Assembly: GCF_014534645.1 (NCBI RefSeq) | Contig: NZ_JACVQF010000184.1 | Span: 62,001 to 126,000, forward strand | DNA length: 64,000 bases | Source: Streptomyces griseicoloratus | GTDB lineage: Bacteria; Actinomycetota; Actinomycetes; Streptomycetales; Streptomycetaceae | Reading direction: 5' to 3' | Shown: positions 46,902-60,757 of the stretch, piece by piece | Numbering within the stretch: position 1 is the stretch's first letter | Layout of the letters: every line of letters begins with the position of its first letter | The notes under the pieces: model-generated | The model's input: only the letters and a program-made list of their open reading frames with translations | Database searches by the model: none | Told to the model about the DNA's origin: nothing | Made by a program: the position numbers and the translations under genes

Positions 46902-47800
46902 AACGTGCCGGTGTGCTGCTCCTGGCGGCCGTCCCCGTGATCGCCACGGGGGTGTACTTCGTCATGCCGACGGACTCGGCCGACGCCCCGGTCGCGCCGC
47001 CCGCGGCCACCGCCCAGTCCTCCCGCGAGGACGCCAAGGACCGGGCCGAGCAGGAGCGGGAGGCGGACGACGCGCTCATCGCCGATCTGCCGCCGGGGCT
47101 CGCCGATCCGGCCAAGAAGGAGCTGGCCCAGCAGCTGGTCTCCAGCGCCGAGAACTCGACGACCAGGTGGCGCACCTCGTACGGGACGATCGAGGACCTC
47201 GGCGACGGGTGCGGCTACACGGCGGGCATCATCGGCTTCTGCACCGGCACCCACGACCTGCTGATGCTGGTCGAGCGCTACACGAAGGCGCATCCGGACA
47301 ACGGCCTGGCGGCGTACCTGCCCGCCCTGCGCGAGGTGGACGGCACCGACTCCCACGAGGGCCTGGACCCCGGCTTCACGGCCGCGTGGCAGGCGGAGGC
47401 CGAGGTGCCGGAGTTCCGCAAGGCGCAGGAGCAGGAGCGCGACCGCGTCTACTTCGAGCCGGCGGTCCGCCTCGCCAAGCTGGACGGCCTCGGCACACTG
47501 GGCCAGTTCGTCTACTTCGACGCGATGGTCTTCCACGGGCCCGACACGGACGCCGAGGGCTTCTACGGGCTGCGCGAGCAGGCCATGAAGAAGGCGAAAA
47601 CACCGGGCCAGGGCGGTTCCGAGAAGGCCTATCTGGAGGCGTTCCTGGACGTCCGCCGTGACGCCATGCGGGCCAAGCGCCCGGGCATCGACACCTCCCG
47701 CGTGGACACCGCGCAGCGCCGGTTCCTGCGGGCGGGGAACCTGGACCTGGACACGCCGCTGGTGTGGGAGATGTACGGGGACACCTACCGGCTGCCGTAG
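46898..47800 (+). CDS. GH46 chitosanase with N-terminal signal anchor
   Basis: Hydrolyses beta-1,4 bonds in chitosan. The 300-residue protein has the GH46 core from about residue 63: PPGLADPAKKELAQQLVSSAENS contains the general acid Glu85, and IEDLGDGCGYTAGIIGFCTGT contains the nucleophile-activating Asp103. Their spacing of 18 residues equals that of Glu22 and Asp40 in the well-studied Streptomyces N174 enzyme. The N-terminus (KRAGVLLLAAVPVIATGVYFV) can act as a signal or membrane anchor, followed by an Ala/Pro and charged linker. The GTG overlaps the rhomboid stop, with GGTGGAGG upstream. A strong terminator follows. Confidence 0.92.
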   Translation: MKRAGVLLLAAVPVIATGVYFVMPTDSADAPVAPPAATAQSSREDAKDRAEQEREADDALIADLPPGLADPAKKELAQQLVSSAENSTTRWRTSYGTIEDLGDGCGYTAGIIGFCTGTHDLLMLVERYTKAHPDNGLAAYLPALREVDGTDSHEGLDPGFTAAWQAEAEVPEFRKAQEQERDRVYFEPAVRLAKLDGLGTLGQFVYFDAMVFHGPDTDAEGFYGLREQAMKKAKTPGQGGSEKAYLEAFLDVRRDAMRAKRPGIDTSRVDTAQRRFLRAGNLDLDTPLVWEMYGDTYRLP

Positions 47801-47813
47801 GCGGACATGCGAC

Positions 47814-47854
47814 GGCGCCTGCCCCTTCGTCCGGTCGGGGACGGGGCAGGCGCC
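47814..47854 (+). terminator. Terminator after the chitosanase gene
   Basis: A perfect 12-bp stem (47814-47825 with 47843-47854) with a partly paired loop lies 14 bases past the stop. It also faces the convergent gltD gene. Confidence 0.85.
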
Positions 47855-47905
47855 ATCAGTGTTCCGTACGCCGTTGTACGGGACGTTCTTCGGTTGTTCC
47901 GTCCG

Positions 47906-49361
47906 TCAGACCGTCAGGGCGCGGTCGGTCGGACGGATCGGCGCCGGCAGGTCGCTGGCACCCGTCAGGTACCGGTCGGCGCCACGGGCGGCCGAGCGGC
48001 CCTCCGCGATCGCCCAGACGATGAGCGACTGCCCGCGGCCGGCGTCACCGGCGACGAACACACCCGGCACGTTGGTCTGGAAGTCGGCGTCGCGGGCGAT
48101 GTTACCCCGTTCGTCGAGTTCCAGGCCGAACTGCTCGACCAGGCCGTTCTCCCGGTCGGTGCCGGTGAAGCCCATGGCCAGGGTCACCAGCTGGGCCGGG
48201 ATCTTGCGCTCGGTGCCCGGCTTCGGCGTGAGCTTGCCGTCGACGAACTCGACCTCGGTCATGTGCAGCCACTGCACGTTGCCGTCCTCGTCGCCCTCGA
48301 AGTGGGTGGTGGAGACGGAGTAGACCCGCTCGCCGCCCTCCTCGTGGGCCGAGGTGACCTTGTACAGCATCGGGAAGGTCGGCCACGGCTGGGAGACCGG
48401 GTTCCGCTCCTCGCCCGGCCGGGGCATGATCTCCAGCTGGGTGACGGAGGCCGCGCCCTGGCGGTGGGCGGTGCCCACGCAGTCGGCGCCGGTGTCGCCG
48501 CCGCCGATGACGACGACGTGCTTGCCCTCGGCCGAGATCGGGGAGGTGACGTAGTCGCCCTCCTGGACCTTGTTGGCCAGCGGCAGGTACTCCATGGCCT
48601 GGTGGATGCCCTTGAGCTCGCGGCCGGGGACCGGCAGGTCGCGGGCGGTGGTGGCACCGACGGCCAGGACCACGGCGTCGTACCGCTTCTTCAGGTCGGT
48701 CGCCTTCACGTCGCGGCCGATCTCGACGCCGGTGCGGAAGCGGGTGCCCTCCGCGCGCATCTGCTCGATACGGCGGTTGATGTGCCGCTTCTCCATCTTG
48801 AACTCGGGGATGCCGTACCGGAGGAGACCTCCGACGCGGTCCGCGCGCTCGTAGACGGCGACGGTGTGGCCGGCCCGGGTCAGCTGCTGGGCGGCGGCGA
48901 GACCGGCCGGGCCCGAGCCGACGACCGCGACCGTCTTGCCGGACAGGCGCTCCGGGATCTGCGGGGCGACGTCCCCGGTCTCCCACGCCTTGTCGATGAT
49001 CGAGACCTCGACGTTCTTGATGGTGACCGGCGGCTGGTTGATGCCGAGCACGCACGCCGACTCGCACGGAGCCGGGCACAGGCGGCCGGTGAACTCCGGG
49101 AAGTTGTTCGTGGCGTGCAGGCGCTCGGAGGCGGCCTGCCAGTCCTCGCGGTAGGCGTAGTCGTTCCACTCGGGGATCAGGTTCCCCAGCGGACAGCCGT
49201 TGTGGCAGAACGGGATGCCGCAGTCCATGCAGCGGCTGGCCTGCTTGCTGATGATCGGCAGCAGGGAGCCGGGGACGTAGACCTCGTTCCAGTCCTTGAC
49301 GCGCTCCTCGACCGGACGCGACTTGGCGACCTCGCGGCCGTGGTTCAGAAAGCCCTTCGGG

Positions 49362-49369
<8 letters not shown>
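47906..49369 (-). CDS. gltD: Glutamate synthase (NADPH) small subunit
   Basis: Supplies electrons from NADPH to the large subunit. The 487-residue protein has an N-terminal iron-sulfur region ([17 protein letters not shown], then [13 protein letters not shown]), an FAD motif ([17 protein letters not shown]) and an NADPH motif ([16 protein letters not shown]). It starts with ATG, overlapping the end of gltB by 8 bases, so the subunits are made in fixed ratio. Confidence 0.97.
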
Positions 49370-53960
<4,591 letters not shown>

Positions 53961-54033
53961 CGGCTCTCCCGTCGTCGTCATGTGGCATGTGGCAAGTGCC
54001 GAGGGACGACGTTGGCCCTCTGCGTGGTGCGAA

Positions 54034-54049
54034 ATTTCGTGCAGGTTAC
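54034..54049 (-). promoter_or_regulatory. Possible GlnR half-box in the gltB leader
   Basis: On the minus strand GTAAC (54049-54045), six bases, GAAAT (54038-54034). This matches one a-n6-b pair of the GlnR box (GTNAC-n6-GAAAC), about 80 bases before the gltB start. The second pair is not visible. Confidence 0.4.
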
Positions 54050-54265
54050 ATGATGGAGCGGTTCTCGGGAACCGGATACTCCGTTCCAACATGCGGACAC
54101 CGGGGGGTGGCGGCGGGGATACCGCGCCCGGCGGTGGAAGCTATGGGGACCGTGCGAACAGATCGTGTCCGTCGGCCCGAAAAGGGGGCGGAGAGAGCTC
54201 CGTCGCTCACTCCACGCGTGCGCGGCGGGCTTCGTTGCCCACAGCGCTTACGGCTCATGCCCGGT

Positions 54266-54292
54266 GGTCACGCGCTCGAAACCAGCGAGTAA
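54266..54292 (+). promoter_or_regulatory. GlnR box upstream of gltBD
   Basis: GTCAC (54266-54270), six bases, GAAAC (54277-54281), six bases, GTAAC (54288-54292). Three consecutive elements fit the streptomycete GlnR pattern exactly, and only the fourth (TTTAT) is poor. It is about 306 bases before gltB and just after the VIT-family gene. It suggests nitrogen control of glutamate synthase. Confidence 0.6.
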
Positions 54293-54331
54293 CGGCTACT
54301 TATGCGGTCCGACGCATAAGTGCGACCCCCG

Positions 54332-55063
54332 TCATCCTACGGCCGTTCCGAACAGACTGCCCAGGGCGTACGTCACACCGGCCGCCGCGCCACCCAGGGC
54401 GAGCTGCCGCAGTCCGCTGAACCACCAGGTGCGCGCCGTCACCTTGGCCACCACCGCACCGCACAGGAACAGCCCGGCCAGCGCCAGCAGCACCGCGGGC
54501 CACAGCGCACCGGCACCGAGCAGGAACGGCAGCACGGGCAGCAGGGCGCCCAGCGCGAAGGAGCCGAACGACGACACGGCCGCGACCATCGGCGAGGGCA
54601 GGTCGCCGGGGTCGATGCCCAGCTCCTCACGGGCGTGTATCTCCAGGGCCTGCTCGGGGTCGCGGGACAGCTGCCGGGCGACCTCGCGCGCGAGAGAGGG
54701 CTCGACGCCCCGCGCCTCGTAGAGCGCGGCCAGCTCCGCCTCCTCGTCCTGCGGGTGCTTCTTCAGCTCCCGGCGCTCGACGTCCAGCTCGGCCTCGACC
54801 AGCTCGCGCTGCGAGGCGACCGAGGTGTACTCGCCGGCGGCCATGGAGAAGGCGCCGGCGGCCAGGCCCGCGAGGCCGCTCAGCACGACGGTGTGCTGAC
54901 TCGCCGTACCGCCGGCGACGCCGGTCATCAGGGCGAGGTTGGAGACCAGGCCGTCCATCGCGCCGAAGACGGCGGGGCGCAGCCAGCCGCCGTTCACATC
55001 CCGGTGCGTGTGGTTGTCCCGGTGCGCCTCGTGCAGCGCCGCCTCGGTTTCGATGATGGCCAT
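54332..55063 (-). CDS. VIT1/CCC1-family transporter
   Basis: A 243-residue membrane protein related to yeast Ccc1 and plant VIT1, which move iron or manganese out of the cytoplasm. It shows the family opening (RPAVFGAMDGLVSNLALMTGVAGG), MAAGEYTSVASQRE, a charged cytoplasmic middle (about residues 85-150) where metal-binding Glu residues lie, and three C-terminal hydrophobic segments. ATG with GGGGGACC upstream. It may share the upstream region with the divergent ADP-ribosylglycohydrolase operon. A small ATGCG/CGCAT stem follows at 54300-54319. Confidence 0.9.
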   Translation of the reverse strand: MAIIETEAALHEAHRDNHTHRDVNGGWLRPAVFGAMDGLVSNLALMTGVAGGTASQHTVVLSGLAGLAAGAFSMAAGEYTSVASQRELVEAELDVERRELKKHPQDEEAELAALYEARGVEPSLAREVARQLSRDPEQALEIHAREELGIDPGDLPSPMVAAVSSFGSFALGALLPVLPFLLGAGALWPAVLLALAGLFLCGAVVAKVTARTWWFSGLRQLALGGAAAGVTYALGSLFGTAVG

Positions 55064-55321
55064 GAGGGTCCCCCAGCAAGCTTGTTTGGACGAGTTCTAC
55101 TTTTCGACAACACCAAATCTACGTCGCGCATTTCCGTCGCGCCAGCAAGGAAAGGCTGGGCTTACCTGCGCTTTTGTCTTCTGGCGCTCATTCGTGGATG
55201 CGGCCGCACATATGTCGACCGGGTGATGCTGGGGCCGGTGAGGCTGCGGCACACACCGCACCGGGGACAGTTCCGCAAAGGGCTCCGCGCCTTCAGGGGC
55301 GCCCCCGAAAGGAGAGTCCGC

Positions 55322-56935
55322 ATGGCATCGACCGCCTGCACTCCCCCGGTCCCCGCGCCCGGGCACGCCGCCGAACTCCGCGACCGGGCGCGCGGCGCGC
55401 TGCTCGGCCTGGCCGTCGGCGACGCGCTCGGGGCACCGGCGGAGAACATGAAGCCCTCCGAGATCCGCGCCCGCTGGGGCCGCATCACCGGCTACGTGGC
55501 CGAGCACCCCTCCGGCACCGACGACACCGAGTACGCGATCTTCTCGGGCCTCCTGCTGGCCCGGCACGGCTCTGCGCTCACCCCGGCCCATGTGGAGGCG
55601 GCCTGGCACGAGTGGATCGCGGACCGGGAGGAGGGCCCGTTCCGGGGTGCGGGCTTCAGCGAGCGGGGCACGCTGGAGAACCTGCGCCGGGGGCTCGCCG
55701 CCCCCATCTCCGCCCAGCACCGCCACGCCTGGAGCGACGGCCTGGCCATGCGCGCCGCGCCCTACGGGGTCTTCGCGGCGGGCCGTCCCGCCGAGGCGGC
55801 CCGGCTGGTGGCGATCGACGGTTCGGTCAGTCACGACGGCGAGGGCATCTACGGCGGCCAGGCGGTGGCGGCGGGGGTCGCGGCGGCGATGGCCGGGGCG
55901 CCGGCCGTGGCGGTGGTGGCCGCCGCCCTGGCCGTCGTCCCGGACGACTCCTGGACGGCACGTTGTCTGCGCCGGGCGATGACGGCGGCCCACCGTGGCG
56001 AACGTGCCGTCCGCTCGGCGGTGGTCATCGGCGGCTACCCCTGGACCGACCTTGCCCCCGAGGCCGTGGCTCTCGCCTTCGGCGCGTACGCGGCGGCCGA
56101 CGGCGACTTCACGGACGCCGTCCTGACGGCCGTGAACATGGGCCGTGACGCCGACACGACGGCGGCGGTGGCGGGCGCCCTGGCCGGGGCGACGCGGGGC
56201 GCCTCCGCCATCCCGCCGGACTGGGCGGCGGCGATCGGCCCGGCCCGCGGAACCTGCCTGCCGGCGATGGCCGGACACCACGTCCTGGAGGTGGCGGACC
56301 TGCTGACACCGGACGGCGGGAGGGCGACACGGCAGACCACGCGGAGCACCCTGGGCCGGGCCCTCCTGCGCGACGACCGCCCGGCGGGCACCGGCGCCCC
56401 CGGACGGCGCGGCGGCCCCGCACGGGGTGACGGCCCCGTACGGGGCGGCGGTCCACTGCGGCACACCGGCCCGCTACCGTCCGGCGGCCGGCCCAAGGGC
56501 CTCGTACCGGGCGGCAGCGCCGGACGACACGACAGTCTCGCACCGGCGGGCTCCCCCGGCAGGCACGACAGTCACCCACCGGACGGCTCCCTCGGCAGGT
56601 GCCACAGTCATGCCACGGACGGCGCCCCCGGCAGGCGTGACGGTGACGCACCGGACAGCGCCCCCGACAAGCACGACACTCACGCAGCGGACAGCTCGCC
56701 CGGACGGCACGAAAGTCACCCACCGGACGGCTCCCCCGGCAGGCACCACAGCGACGAAGCAGACGGCAGCCTCGGTGAGCACGGCAGTCACGTACCTGGC
56801 GGCTCGCCCGGACGGCACGGCGGCAACGCAGCAGACGGCAACCCCGGACGGCGCGACGGCGGGGGGCGGGGAGCCGCGGTCGCGCCGGAAGCCGGACCCG
56901 CAGGGGACGACGAGGTGGCGGAGGTGCGGCCATGA
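55322..56935 (+). CDS. ADP-ribosylglycohydrolase-family enzyme (paralogue 1) with repeat-rich tail
   Basis: A 537-residue protein with an ADP-ribosylglycohydrolase (DraG/ARH) domain over about residues 15-340. The N-terminal metal site GTDDTE (Asp67, Asp68) and the C-terminal site GRDADT (Asp276, Asp278) are intact, so it probably binds two Mg ions and is active. These enzymes remove ADP-ribose from proteins or small molecules; the substrate here is unknown. The last 190 residues are unlike the family: ten tandem 12-residue repeats rich in Gly, Asp, His and Pro (residues 397-516), then a Gly/Ala tail. AAAGGAGA lies upstream of the ATG. The stop overlaps the next gene as ATGA; it leads the six-gene operon. 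Confidence 0.85.
   Translation: MASTACTPPVPAPGHAAELRDRARGALLGLAVGDALGAPAENMKPSEIRARWGRITGYVAEHPSGTDDTEYAIFSGLLLARHGSALTPAHVEAAWHEWIADREEGPFRGAGFSERGTLENLRRGLAAPISAQHRHAWSDGLAMRAAPYGVFAAGRPAEAARLVAIDGSVSHDGEGIYGGQAVAAGVAAAMAGAPAVAVVAAALAVVPDDSWTARCLRRAMTAAHRGERAVRSAVVIGGYPWTDLAPEAVALAFGAYAAADGDFTDAVLTAVNMGRDADTTAAVAGALAGATRGASAIPPDWAAAIGPARGTCLPAMAGHHVLEVADLLTPDGGRATRQTTRSTLGRALLRDDRPAGTGAPGRRGGPARGDGPVRGGGPLRHTGPLPSGGRPKGLVPGGSAGRHDSLAPAGSPGRHDSHPPDGSLGRCHSHATDGAPGRRDGDAPDSAPDKHDTHAADSSPGRHESHPPDGSPGRHHSDEADGSLGEHGSHVPGGSPGRHGGNAADGNPGRRDGGGRGAAVAPEAGPAGDDEVAEVRP
56510..56869 (+). repeat. Ten 36-bp tandem repeats in the tail of paralogue 1
   Basis: Ten in-frame 36-base units encode 12-residue repeats of the type D-G-S-P-G-R-H-x-S-H-P-P. 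His and Asp recur in register, which could bind metal. There are no spacers and the array lies fully within a coding frame, so it is not a CRISPR. Confidence 0.85.
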
Positions 56936-58188
56936 GCAGGACCCGTCCCCCGGGCGAGGAGCCGGTGACCACGGCGTACGCCGCGCCGCCCGGCGCGCCG
57001 AAGCATCCCGTGGCCGCCGGGAGCGGTCAGCGGCCCGGCCCCGAGTGCGTCTCCCCGGCGCGGGAAGCGGCGCCGTCCGACCGGATCGAGGGGCTGCTCC
57101 TCGGGCTGGCCGCGGGCGACGCCGCCGGCTGGCCGGCCGCCCGCCACCGGGCCGCCCGGATGCCGGAATGGACCCGGCGCCTCACCCGCGAACTGGACAC
57201 CTTCGCCGAGCAGAACGCGACCACCACGCTCCCCGTGCCCATCGCCCTGAACCAGCCCCCGGAGCCGCTGCGCCTCGGCCCGTCCGACGACGCCGAATGG
57301 GCGGCGTTCGCCGCGGAGGCCCTGCTGCGGGCCGGGGACGACGAAGCGCTCGGGGACCTGAGCCGGGAACGCCGGACCCGCGCCGCCATCGACCTCACCT
57401 GGAACGCCGTCGCCAGCGAAGTGGCCGCGGCGGCCGAACGCGCCCCCGAGGTCGAGTCGGCGGTGCTGCCCCTGCGCGCCCGGATCTCCGTCCGGGCCGG
57501 GCTCGGCAACCTCGCCACCGGCCTGCGCCCGCCCGCCACCGGCCACGACAATCCGCACTACTTCGACGACGCGGCCTGCGTGCGGGCCTGCGTCCTCGCC
57601 GTCGCCCACCGCGGCGACCCGCGGGGCGCCGCCGACCTCGCCGAGTTCGACGCCCGCTACACCCAGGACGGCGACGGCGTGCACGGCGCCCGGGCCATGG
57701 CGGCGGCGCTGGCCCGCGCCCTCGACGGTGCGGACGTGGACGCCTGCGTGACAGCCGCGCTCGCCGAGCTGCCCGGCGAGACCGAGATCGGCCGCAACGC
57801 CCGGCAGGCGCTGGCACTGGCGGCGCGGGCCGACAGCGCCTTCGCTCTCGGCCCGCTGCTGGAGCACCAGATCGTCGACCACGTCTACAGCTACGGCATC
57901 GCCGCCGCCGAGACGGTCCCGGTCGCCCTCGCCCTCGCCACCGCCGCCCGCGGCCGGCTCGCCGAGGCGGTGCCGGCCGCGGCCTGTCTGTCCCGGGTCG
58001 CGGACTCCGCTCCGGCGCTGGCGGGCGCCCTCACCGGCGCGCTCGGCGGCGGCGCGTCGGTCCCCGCGTCCTGGCGGGACGCCTGCCGCACGCTCCCCGG
58101 CTGCGTACTGCCCCGGCTCACCGGCACGGACCTGGTGGAACTCGCCGGGCTCCTGCAAGCCACGCAACCGTCCCGGCCAGGAGGATGA
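56932..58188 (+). CDS. Degenerate ADP-ribosylglycohydrolase-family protein (paralogue 2)
   Basis: A 418-residue paralogue that keeps the fold but probably lacks catalysis. The opening GLLLGLAAGDAAG is typical of the family, but the metal motif TDDT is replaced by SDDAEW (Asp119, Asp120 kept), and the second metal site is lost: where paralogues read G-x-D-x-D-(S/T), this one reads SRVADSAPALAGALTGALGG. It may be a pseudoenzyme acting as a partner or regulator of its neighbours. Its start overlaps the previous stop as ATGA, and its stop overlaps the next start. Confidence 0.82.
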   Translation: MSRTRPPGEEPVTTAYAAPPGAPKHPVAAGSGQRPGPECVSPAREAAPSDRIEGLLLGLAAGDAAGWPAARHRAARMPEWTRRLTRELDTFAEQNATTTLPVPIALNQPPEPLRLGPSDDAEWAAFAAEALLRAGDDEALGDLSRERRTRAAIDLTWNAVASEVAAAAERAPEVESAVLPLRARISVRAGLGNLATGLRPPATGHDNPHYFDDAACVRACVLAVAHRGDPRGAADLAEFDARYTQDGDGVHGARAMAAALARALDGADVDACVTAALAELPGETEIGRNARQALALAARADSAFALGPLLEHQIVDHVYSYGIAAAETVPVALALATAARGRLAEAVPAAACLSRVADSAPALAGALTGALGGGASVPASWRDACRTLPGCVLPRLTGTDLVELAGLLQATQPSRPGG

Positions 58189-59384
58189 TGCGGTCCATGA
58201 CACCCCAAACAGGAGAAAACCGGACGGCCGGCCTGGAGGAGCGGATCACCGGAGCCCTCGTCGGCGCGGCCGTCGGCGACGCCCTCGGCGGCCCCGTCGA
58301 GGGCTACTCCCCCGAGCAGATCACCGAGCGGCACGGCGGCCGGATCCACGGCGTCGTCGGCCCCTGGAACGGCGACGCCTGGCGGACCGCCCGGCCCATC
58401 GCCCCGTACCACAAGGGCGACGGGCACGTCACCGACGACACCCTGATGACCCATGCGCTGGTCCGGATGTACGCCACGGTCCGCGACCACCTCGACGCCT
58501 ACGCGGTCGCCGAGCACCTGGTCCCGGACCTGATGAACACCCCGCGCTGGATCCCCGAGCTGGAGGCCGAGGCGCTGCCGCTCCAGCGGATCTTCCTCGC
58601 GGAGAAGTGGCTCGTGGCCCGGCTGCACTACGGCCACGCCGACCCGCGCGAGGCGGGCGTCGGCAACATCGTCAACTGCGGTGCGGCCATGTACATGGCC
58701 CCGGTCGGCCTGGTCAACGCGGCCAACCCGGCGGGCGCGTACGCCGAGGCGCTGGACGTCGCGGGCGCGCACCAGTCGTCGTACGGCCGTGAGGCGGCCG
58801 GCGTCCTCGCGGCGGGCGTGGCCGCGGCGTGCGCGCCCGGCGCGAGCCCGGACTCGGTGGTGGCGGCCTGCCTGTCCCTGGCGAAGGACGGCACACGGGC
58901 CGCGATCGAGCAGGTCTGCGAAGTGGCCGCCCGCCACACCGACTTCGAGAGCGCCCTGCGCCCCCTGCGGGAGGCGGTGGCCCCCTACGACACGGTGGGC
59001 CCCGACTACCGCTCCCCCTCCCTGGCCGCCCGCCGCCCGTCCCGGCTGCACGCGATCGAGGAACTTCCCGTCGCCCTCGGCATGCTGCTGGTCTCCGGCG
59101 GCGACTTCCGGCACGCGGTCCTCGGCGCGGTGAACTACGGCCGCGACTGCGACTCCATCGCCACGATGGCGGGCGCGCTGGCCGGGGCCCTGGGCGCACC
59201 GGTCCCGGAGGACTGGGCGAAGACGGTCGCGGAGGCCAGCCGACTGGACCTGTGGCAGCCGGCGGCGGCGCTCACCGAGGTGACCCGGGAGATCTTCGAA
59301 CGGGACGTACGACGGCGGCGCGCGCACGAGGAGGCGTTCGCCGGCATCGGCGGGACGAGCGGGGGGACCAGATGCTCCGACTGA
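58188..59384 (+). CDS. ADP-ribosylglycohydrolase-family enzyme (paralogue 3)
   Basis: A 398-residue enzyme close to the standard length. VTDDTLMTHALVRMY carries the first metal site (Asp83, Asp84), and NYGRDCDSIATMAGALAGALG the second (Asp320, Asp322), so catalysis is likely. A longer insertion (about residues 50-80, GDAWRTARPIAPYHKGDG) may shape the substrate pocket. Three in-frame ATGs (58185, 58188, 58197) compete; AGGAGG ends at 58184. I list 58188, but the true start could differ by a few residues. Its 3' end overlaps the next gene by 13 bases. Confidence 0.87.
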   Translation: MRSMTPQTGENRTAGLEERITGALVGAAVGDALGGPVEGYSPEQITERHGGRIHGVVGPWNGDAWRTARPIAPYHKGDGHVTDDTLMTHALVRMYATVRDHLDAYAVAEHLVPDLMNTPRWIPELEAEALPLQRIFLAEKWLVARLHYGHADPREAGVGNIVNCGAAMYMAPVGLVNAANPAGAYAEALDVAGAHQSSYGREAAGVLAAGVAAACAPGASPDSVVAACLSLAKDGTRAAIEQVCEVAARHTDFESALRPLREAVAPYDTVGPDYRSPSLAARRPSRLHAIEELPVALGMLLVSGGDFRHAVLGAVNYGRDCDSIATMAGALAGALGAPVPEDWAKTVAEASRLDLWQPAAALTEVTREIFERDVRRRRAHEEAFAGIGGTSGGTRCSD

Positions 59385-60757
59385 CCTGGGTCCAGCCCGA
59401 GGACCTGATCGGCCACGAACTGCGCCAGGCCGCCCAGGACGGCCGCGACCCGTCGGCGATCGCGGCCCGCTGGCGCGCGGCGGGCGGCTGCGACGCGCCC
59501 GCCCGGTCGGGCGCCTCCCCGGAACCGGCCTCCCCCTACCTGCGCCTGCTGGCGGAGGACCTGCTGGACGAACTGGCGGAACTCCCCGGCGAACTGGCCG
59601 CCACCGAACCGACGGACCTCGACCGGATCAAGGACCTGTGCCCCGACTGGCCGGACCGCCGGCCCGTGCACAGCCGGACCGCGCACGGCGACGGGCAGGC
59701 GTACCGGACGCGGCTGGAGGCCGCCTGGCTGGGCCGGGCCGCCGGCTGCCTGCTCGGCAAGCCCGTGGAGAAGCTGCCCCTGAGAGGCATCCGCCTCCTC
59801 GCACAGGCCGCCGGCAACTGGCCCCTGAAGACCTACTTCACCGCCCACGGCGTCCCCGCGGACCTCCTGACGGCCTACCCCTGGAACCGCCGCTCCGCGT
59901 CGAACTCCCTCGCCGAGAACATCGACGGCATGCCCGAGGACGACGACCTCAACTACTGCCTCCTCAACCTCCTGCTCCTCGGGCGCCACGGCAGGGCCTT
60001 CACCACCGCCGACGCGGCCCGCCTGTGGCTGGACGAACTCCCCGCCGGCCGCGCCTTCACCGCCGAGCGCGTCGCCTACCGCAACCTCCTCTCCGGCCTG
60101 GAACCCCCGCACACCGCCCGGCACCGCAACCCCTTCCGGGAGTGGATCGGCGCCCTGATCCGCGCCGACGTGCACGGCTGGACCAACCCCGGCGACCCGG
60201 CCGCCGCGGCCGAACAGGCGTACCGGGACGCGACTCTCACCCACACCGCCAACGGCGTCTACGCGGCGATGTTCGCGGCCGCGGTCCTCGCCACCGCCGC
60301 CACCGGCAGCCACGACGTCCACGCCTGTCTGCGCACCGGCCTCACCGTCGTCCCGCCCGGCTCCCGTCTCGCCCGGGCCGTCCGCCACGCCGTCGAACTC
60401 GCCGGGGCGCACGACGACTTCGACACCGTCGTGGACGAACTCCACGCCACGCACTCCCCCACCCACCACTGGGTCCACGCGGTGCCCAACACCGCGCTGA
60501 TCGCCGCCGCCCTCACCCACGCGGACGGCGACTTCACCGGCTCCATCCGCCGTGCCGTCTCCGGCGGCTGGGACACGGACTCCGTCGGCGCCACCGCCGG
60601 CAGCGTCGCCGGGCTCCTCGCCGGCAGCCCCGGCGCCCTGCCCCACCACTGGACGGCGCCGCTGAAGAACCGTCTCTCCACCTCCGTCGCGGAGTTCGAC
60701 GGAACCGGCTTCGACACCCTCGCCCACCTCACCCACCGGGAGGCCACCCGCCCATGA
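59372..60757 (+). CDS. ADP-ribosylglycohydrolase-family enzyme (paralogue 4)
   Basis: A 461-residue paralogue. An N-terminal extension of about 105 residues precedes the domain (EAAWLGRAAGCLLGKPVEKL). Its metal site uses PEDDDLN (Glu189-Asp192) in place of TDDT, and GWDTDS (Asp401, Asp403) supplies the second. It resembles the branch of the family annotated only as ADP-ribosylglycohydrolase with unknown substrate. The stop overlaps the CoA-transferase start as ATGA. Confidence 0.85.
   Translation: MLRLTWVQPEDLIGHELRQAAQDGRDPSAIAARWRAAGGCDAPARSGASPEPASPYLRLLAEDLLDELAELPGELAATEPTDLDRIKDLCPDWPDRRPVHSRTAHGDGQAYRTRLEAAWLGRAAGCLLGKPVEKLPLRGIRLLAQAAGNWPLKTYFTAHGVPADLLTAYPWNRRSASNSLAENIDGMPEDDDLNYCLLNLLLLGRHGRAFTTADAARLWLDELPAGRAFTAERVAYRNLLSGLEPPHTARHRNPFREWIGALIRADVHGWTNPGDPAAAAEQAYRDATLTHTANGVYAAMFAAAVLATAATGSHDVHACLRTGLTVVPPGSRLARAVRHAVELAGAHDDFDTVVDELHATHSPTHHWVHAVPNTALIAAALTHADGDFTGSIRRAVSGGWDTDSVGATAGSVAGLLAGSPGALPHHWTAPLKNRLSTSVAEFDGTGFDTLAHLTHREATRP

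Noticed and set aside
56510-56869. CRISPR array (36-bp repeats)
   Set aside because: The repeats are contiguous, in frame and coding, with no spacers.
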